The notes below the pieces were generated by a model, which worked only from the letters and a program-made list of their open reading frames with translations, made no database searches and was not told the origin of the DNA. A DNA stretch of 64,000 nt from Brettanomyces bruxellensis (lineage: Eukaryota; Ascomycota; Pichiomycetes; Pichiales; Pichiaceae). The position numbers and the translations under genes were made by a program. Shown here in pieces: positions 60,083 to 64,000 of this stretch; the first letter of the stretch is position 1; each line of letters starts with the position of its first letter. Where the stretch lies: the NCBI RefSeq assembly GCF_011074885.1, contig NC_054688.1, positions 1,364,001-1,428,000 of the forward strand. Reading direction: 5' to 3'.

Positions 60083-60873
60083 GATTGGAGAATGTTATAC
60101 CCAGGTTAATAGCAATAATATTGTGTATTGTTGAAATGAAAAGGGAATGAAGATATTTCGAATGTGTCTTGAGTAGGTTAAATTCAATATAGCAGTTTGG
60201 TGATAGAGGGTGAGATATTGGAAGATATTGTAGGTATTAGGATATTGAGAATTTGTTAGATATTTCTAGATATTGCTAGATCGCTAGATATTGCTAGATC
60301 ACTAGATATTGCTATATTTCTGATGAACGATTCTTGGTATTACGGCACCTTTTTGTATTGTGGCACTTCTTGGTATTATGGTACCCTTGATTTGCCTATT
60401 TACCTCTATAACTATACTAGATCAAGGTTACGGCCCTGCTTGCCCAATAATGCCACGAGGCACAAATATCCTATTGTTCCATTCTGATGTAAGGATGCTA
60501 CAAACCTCTAACACCCGTACACCTTCTCCAAAAAAAAAAACGTCCATCATGCTTATCTCAGAAATCACAAATACAGAAACATTCGGGAAACTGGCCGGAC
60601 ATGCACAAGCCAAAGGATCCGTGTTGCACCAAAGTTTTCTGTGTGAATACTAGATACAGCACTGAAAAAAAAGTGGCACTCAGGCAGATCGAATACAAAC
60701 ATTTGGACGTCTGCTTTTTGCCTTTTCACATCGTTGGTCACGTTTTGCATGAGGCATAGAATTAGTGCAAGGAGCAATATTCTGGAACCCACAACAAAGC
60801 CAGAAGTGAACAAGGAACAAAGTGCGAAGCCCCCAAGTCCAGCAGGCAAACAACAAGAAGCACAATTGAGAAG
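60083..60873. other. Divergent region between the SDR gene and PAN3
   Basis: 791 bp. Includes a GATATTGCTAGATC-type short repeat at about 60205-60320. No gene supported; small frames here have no family features. Confidence 0.55.
60205..60320. repeat. Short degenerate array of TAGATATTGC-type units
   Basis: Repeated TAGATATTGCTAGATC and GATATTG words in the SDR promoter side. Confidence 0.65.
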
Positions 60874-62967
60874 ATGAGCAGCCGAGCACCGCAGAAATTC
60901 GAGTGGGCCAAAAACATACCGTGTCGCAATATCCAGATCCACGGATACTGCAAGTATGAGAATAAAGGATGCTCATTTAACCATGATCTAGCAAGAAAGC
61001 AGCGTAAGGACGGACCAGCTGATTCCAACCCTCCCTTACGCAAACCAGCCGCCAAATCTACAAACGCGTCTCCCTCGAATTCCGCCTCCTCCTCGTTCAA
61101 CGTCAACACTCCATCTTTTACACCTTCGAAATTTCTGTCGAATCCAGGGACGCTGAAGGGTGTCGCAGCGTTTGTTCCCTCGCGGAAGGAGGAGAATAAG
61201 GAGACACCGGAGGCCCGAAAAGTGCCGGGCGACTACTTCGGCGTGAAAACGGCATCGACGCCGCCGCCGACGGCCAAATCGGCCATTTTCGACCCAGAGT
61301 CGGCGCCTGTCTTCACGCCAGGCGGAAGCAGCGCCAACCTACAGGCCGGAGGTGCGATGAGCGGTCAAGAAACACCACTCATGCACGCGAAGACTGCCCC
61401 AATGCCGGATATGAAGCCCGGCCTTGGCTCCACACTACAGACGCCGATGAATGCCCCTGCCTCGGCAGGCGGCGTTCCAATCGGCCACGGCCAGCCTGTG
61501 ATGGGCCCACCTCCACCAGGCTATGGTGAGGACCAGTTTTTCCGGCAGACGAATCCATTCCCAATGAATTACCATCTATACGCACCGGAACCACCGCCCC
61601 ACGTCGAGATGAACAAGCAGCCAAACGAGAGATCCATCTCGGACTTGTTCATTCCCAACCAGCTGCGCGAGTATATCCAGCAAAAGAACGAAGCCAGCCT
61701 CCGATCGATTGCAAATGGCCAGCTAAACCTACCGTTGCATATCGGGCCTTATCACAGCCTGTATCCCATTGACAAGCACTTCGACAAGACCGACAAGGCT
61801 TTCGGATACCCGTCGACTGTTTTCAAGTGCATGTCCAACATTGATGGCCGGATGTATTGCATGCGACGGCTTGAAGACGTGCCCATCACCTCGGGCCGGT
61901 TTCTCGAGCCCATAAAGCAGTGGAGCCTGGTCGACAATTCGAACGTCGTCAAAGTCTACGATGCTTTCACCACAAAGGCCTTTGGCGACATGTCCTTGAT
62001 CGTCATATATGACTACCACCCGCTTTCTTTGAACCTCATGGAGACACACTTCTTCCGTATTGGGAACAGGGACCCGGAGCTCATAACGGAGAGCGTCTTG
62101 TGGTCCTACCTGGTTCAACTGGTTAACGCAACAACTGCAATTCACCAAAAGGACCTTTTCGTCGGGGACTACGACCCGACAAAGGTCATCGTCACCAACA
62201 AGGGTCGCATAAAGCTCTCTGCATGTGGAATCAACGATATTGTCGAGGCCTCCAAGGCACACAACCAATTCCAGAATGGAAACAACTTGAAGGCGGACGG
62301 AACAAAGATGGACACCTCAGAGTTGACCCAGAGCAAAGAGGAGAAGGCTGCGCATGTTTCTACCGAGCAGAAGCGCGATCTCGTGCGTCTCGGTGAGTTG
62401 ATTCTTAATTTGGCCAAATCAACTGTCTTCATTAAGGAGACCGAGGCTCAAAGCATGACAAGGGAAGAAGTAATTGGTCGTCTGCAGTTTTCTAGTAGGT
62501 TCAAGGCTGTTCTCAAGTATATTCTATCGGAGGGAAGCTCCTGGGAAGAGCTTCAGGCCTCTATTTCGCCAGAAATCCTCAAAATCGCCGATGGCTTCCA
62601 GAAATCTTGCGATTATATGGAGGCTAACTTGACGAGAGAGGTCGAGAATGCTCGCCTTGTCAGGCTCTTTGCTAAATTGAACGTGATAAGCGAGAGACCA
62701 GAATTTTTGAAAGACGGATCATGGTCAGAAACAGGAAAGAGATACCCAGTCAAGTTGTTTAAGGACTTTGTTTTCCATCAAGTTGACGAGGCCGGCCACC
62801 CAGTCGTGGATTTGACACATATAATCAATTGCCTTAACAAGCTTGATGCCGGTGTCGATGAGAATTTGCTGCTTGTGAGTCCTGATGAGATGACTTGCTT
62901 AGTGACCAGTTATAAACAGTTGAAAGAGTTGGTGGACAATAGTTTCAGAGAAGTACGTGGCGAATGA
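60874..62967 (+). CDS. PAN3: PAN2-PAN3 deadenylase regulatory subunit Pan3
   Basis: 697 residues, ATG start (S. cerevisiae 679). Residues ~13-38 are a CCCH zinc finger (C-x6-C type: CRNIQIHGYC, GCSFNH) for poly(A). A PAM2 motif for poly(A)-binding protein lies at ~72-90 (FNVNTPSFTPSKF). A Pro/Gly-rich linker follows to ~240. A pseudokinase domain lies at ~245-530 (FKCMSNIDGRMYCMRRLEDV, VIYDYHPLSLNLME), lacking an active catalytic loop, as in all Pan3. A coiled coil and C-terminal knob (CNKLDAG and similar) follow. It recruits the Pan2 nuclease to mRNA for the first phase of poly(A) shortening. Confidence 0.97.
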   Translation: MSSRAPQKFEWAKNIPCRNIQIHGYCKYENKGCSFNHDLARKQRKDGPADSNPPLRKPAAKSTNASPSNSASSSFNVNTPSFTPSKFLSNPGTLKGVAAFVPSRKEENKETPEARKVPGDYFGVKTASTPPPTAKSAIFDPESAPVFTPGGSSANLQAGGAMSGQETPLMHAKTAPMPDMKPGLGSTLQTPMNAPASAGGVPIGHGQPVMGPPPPGYGEDQFFRQTNPFPMNYHLYAPEPPPHVEMNKQPNERSISDLFIPNQLREYIQQKNEASLRSIANGQLNLPLHIGPYHSLYPIDKHFDKTDKAFGYPSTVFKCMSNIDGRMYCMRRLEDVPITSGRFLEPIKQWSLVDNSNVVKVYDAFTTKAFGDMSLIVIYDYHPLSLNLMETHFFRIGNRDPELITESVLWSYLVQLVNATTAIHQKDLFVGDYDPTKVIVTNKGRIKLSACGINDIVEASKAHNQFQNGNNLKADGTKMDTSELTQSKEEKAAHVSTEQKRDLVRLGELILNLAKSTVFIKETEAQSMTREEVIGRLQFSSRFKAVLKYILSEGSSWEELQASISPEILKIADGFQKSCDYMEANLTREVENARLVRLFAKLNVISERPEFLKDGSWSETGKRYPVKLFKDFVFHQVDEAGHPVVDLTHIINCLNKLDAGVDENLLLVSPDEMTCLVTSYKQLKELVDNSFREVRGE

Positions 62968-63438
62968 CGGATCGAAACATTTTTAGAACTAATCTGACAA
63001 GATAAAGTGTGTATGAATAAATCTTCATATTATTGTAAAACAGGATGTGTAAAATGTGCAAGGGAATACAGGGGGGTATTTATACCTGCAGGGAATTTAC
63101 TGATCACATGAATAAATGGGTATTTTTTTTTATATGAGGAGGGATTTTCGCAAATTCCATCAAATGGGATCGAGAGAAAAGAGATAAGAGAAAAAAGTCC
63201 CTTTCTTTTGTCTTAGTGCTAAACTGAGAAATAGCTGGCAGTAGCGCCATGAATTACCAAAAGCAGGATAAAAAAAAAAAGATACATAAAATCAGGGACT
63301 TCGATTTGCTGTCAATAACAGGAGTAACGTCAATGTGTAAAGATAACGTTGTGTCTTCTCTATTTTTTTATATTCTTACCATTTTTGTTTTGCTTCCTTA
63401 AATATACTTAATATTAACACCGAGGTCAATCCAAAGAT
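62968..63438. other. Intergenic region after PAN3
   Basis: 471 bp, AT-rich. PAN3 3' flank and the promoter of the truncated last gene. No motif assigned. Confidence 0.5.
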
Positions 63439-64000
63439 ATGGATATTCCATACCTTGTGAAGAAGCTAAAGCTTCGACTTCACTTGTTTTGGAGTAAGAT
63501 GTACTATGAGAATCCTGAAGATGATCCAAGCATATTAACCAGAAGGCCCAAAAAGGGAATGCTAATTTCTTTGAGAAATGAGGAATATGCGAGTTACATG
63601 ATGTCTCATGATACAAGTGAAATACAGCAGAGGGGAGAAGAGCCCAGAATCCCATTAGGAGTTTTATCATGTGTGAAGGAAAATGAAAGGTTCAATTCTA
63701 AAGAGCGGGAGGAGACAAATAAGGAAAATCAAGAATTTACACAAAACTTACAAGGGACACTCGCAATATTAAGGAATATAGTGGATTATGGTGCGGAAGA
63801 GGAAGAAAATAACGTGAGTAGGGAAATGTTTGATGAGGAAGGCCTTGTTATTGAAGATCAAGAAAACAAAATGGAAACAGATGATATTAGCAATAAAGAT
63901 ATAAGCGGAAATAATAAAAGGAAACAGGAAATGAATGAAAGAGAGAACGGAAAAGAAGAAGGAGATGAGGAGGAAGAAGAAGAAGAAGAAGAAGAGGAGG
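63439..64000 (+). CDS. 5' part of an unknown gene, cut by the window end
   Basis: Open from the ATG at 63439 to the last base (187 codons), no stop reached. The N-terminal ~35 residues look structured (MDIPYLVKKLKLRLHLFW); from about residue 85 the sequence turns into a Glu/Asn/Lys-rich disordered stretch ending in a Glu run (GAGGAAGAA-type codons). The opposite-strand frame at 63398-63670 is weaker in composition. I do not recognise the family; the downstream part is needed. Confidence 0.6.
   Translation, partial: MDIPYLVKKLKLRLHLFWSKMYYENPEDDPSILTRRPKKGMLISLRNEEYASYMMSHDTSEIQQRGEEPRIPLGVLSCVKENERFNSKEREETNKENQEFTQNLQGTLAILRNIVDYGAEEEENNVSREMFDEEGLVIEDQENKMETDDISNKDISGNNKRKQEMNERENGKEEGDEEEEEEEEEEE

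Noticed and set aside
63398..63670. Minus-strand frame of 90 codons at the right edge
   Set aside because: Opposite to a longer ATG-started frame that runs off the window; no family features.

Overview
The window is nuclear DNA from an ascomycete budding yeast. Spliceosomal introns are short, with GTAAGT or GTGAGT donors and perfect TACTAAC branch points. A CTG codon in the IDH2 gene (about 27840) sits where a hydrophobic residue is expected, so CTG probably reads as Leu rather than Ser. A molybdenum-cofactor enzyme implies nitrate assimilation, which Saccharomyces lacks. Two TIP1/TIR-type mannoproteins and an AUS1/PDR11-type sterol transporter suggest adaptation to low oxygen. I infer a Pichiaceae yeast, possibly Brettanomyces/Dekkera; this is an inference from gene content only.

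Layout. 1-2450 has no genes and holds an intact-looking solo LTR (1635-2247, 5-bp target duplication), an older diverged copy (about 511-1073) and a second short repeat. These lie upstream of a tRNA-Ser(GCT) gene at 2451-2532. 2.6-6.3 kb carries leftward NAT5/NAA50, DAP1, GCD7 (eIF2B beta) and a small ubiquitin-like protein. 6.8-9.0 kb is a gephyrin-like Moco gene. 9.5-15.2 kb is SIZ1 (SUMO E3 ligase), apparently continued in the -1 frame by a long KER-repeat coiled coil; STE14 follows convergently at 15.3-16.0 kb. 16.4-26.1 kb is a low-oxygen block: two mannoprotein genes and a divergently transcribed sterol transporter sharing a 2-kb intergenic region with Upc2-type motifs. 27-34.4 kb holds IDH2, ATG5, a two-exon TRM140 and an unknown Ser-rich protein. 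34.8-49 kb holds BUD27/URI, GPN2, RBL2, a two-exon SVL3/PAM1-like gene, RSM22, an NFKBIL1-like gene and ASF1. 49-55.8 kb holds a conserved unknown gene, SHQ1, DPH1 and COG6. 56.5-60 kb is a WOPR-family transcription factor with a 1.8-kb upstream region rich in candidate sites, then an SDR reductase. PAN3 and a gene cut by the window end complete the window.

Most genes are housekeeping: translation control and tRNA/EF2 modification (GCD7, TRM140, DPH1), RNA polymerase and R2TP-type assembly (BUD27, GPN2, SHQ1), mitochondria (IDH2, RSM22), trafficking and autophagy (COG6, ATG5), chromatin and SUMO (ASF1, SIZ1) and mRNA decay (PAN3). Several gene pairs match what I recall of S. cerevisiae order: SIZ1-STE14 convergent, SHQ1-DPH1 divergent, PDR11-TIR3 divergent, and GPN2 close to RBL2.

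The most notable points are the SIZ1 frame junction at a slippery A-run, the conserved divergent TIR/sterol-transporter pair, the WOPR regulator's promoter (WOPR-type and AR1-type motifs plus an 11-bp TTAGGG-containing array), two introns that change gene models, and a young solo LTR next to a tRNA gene.
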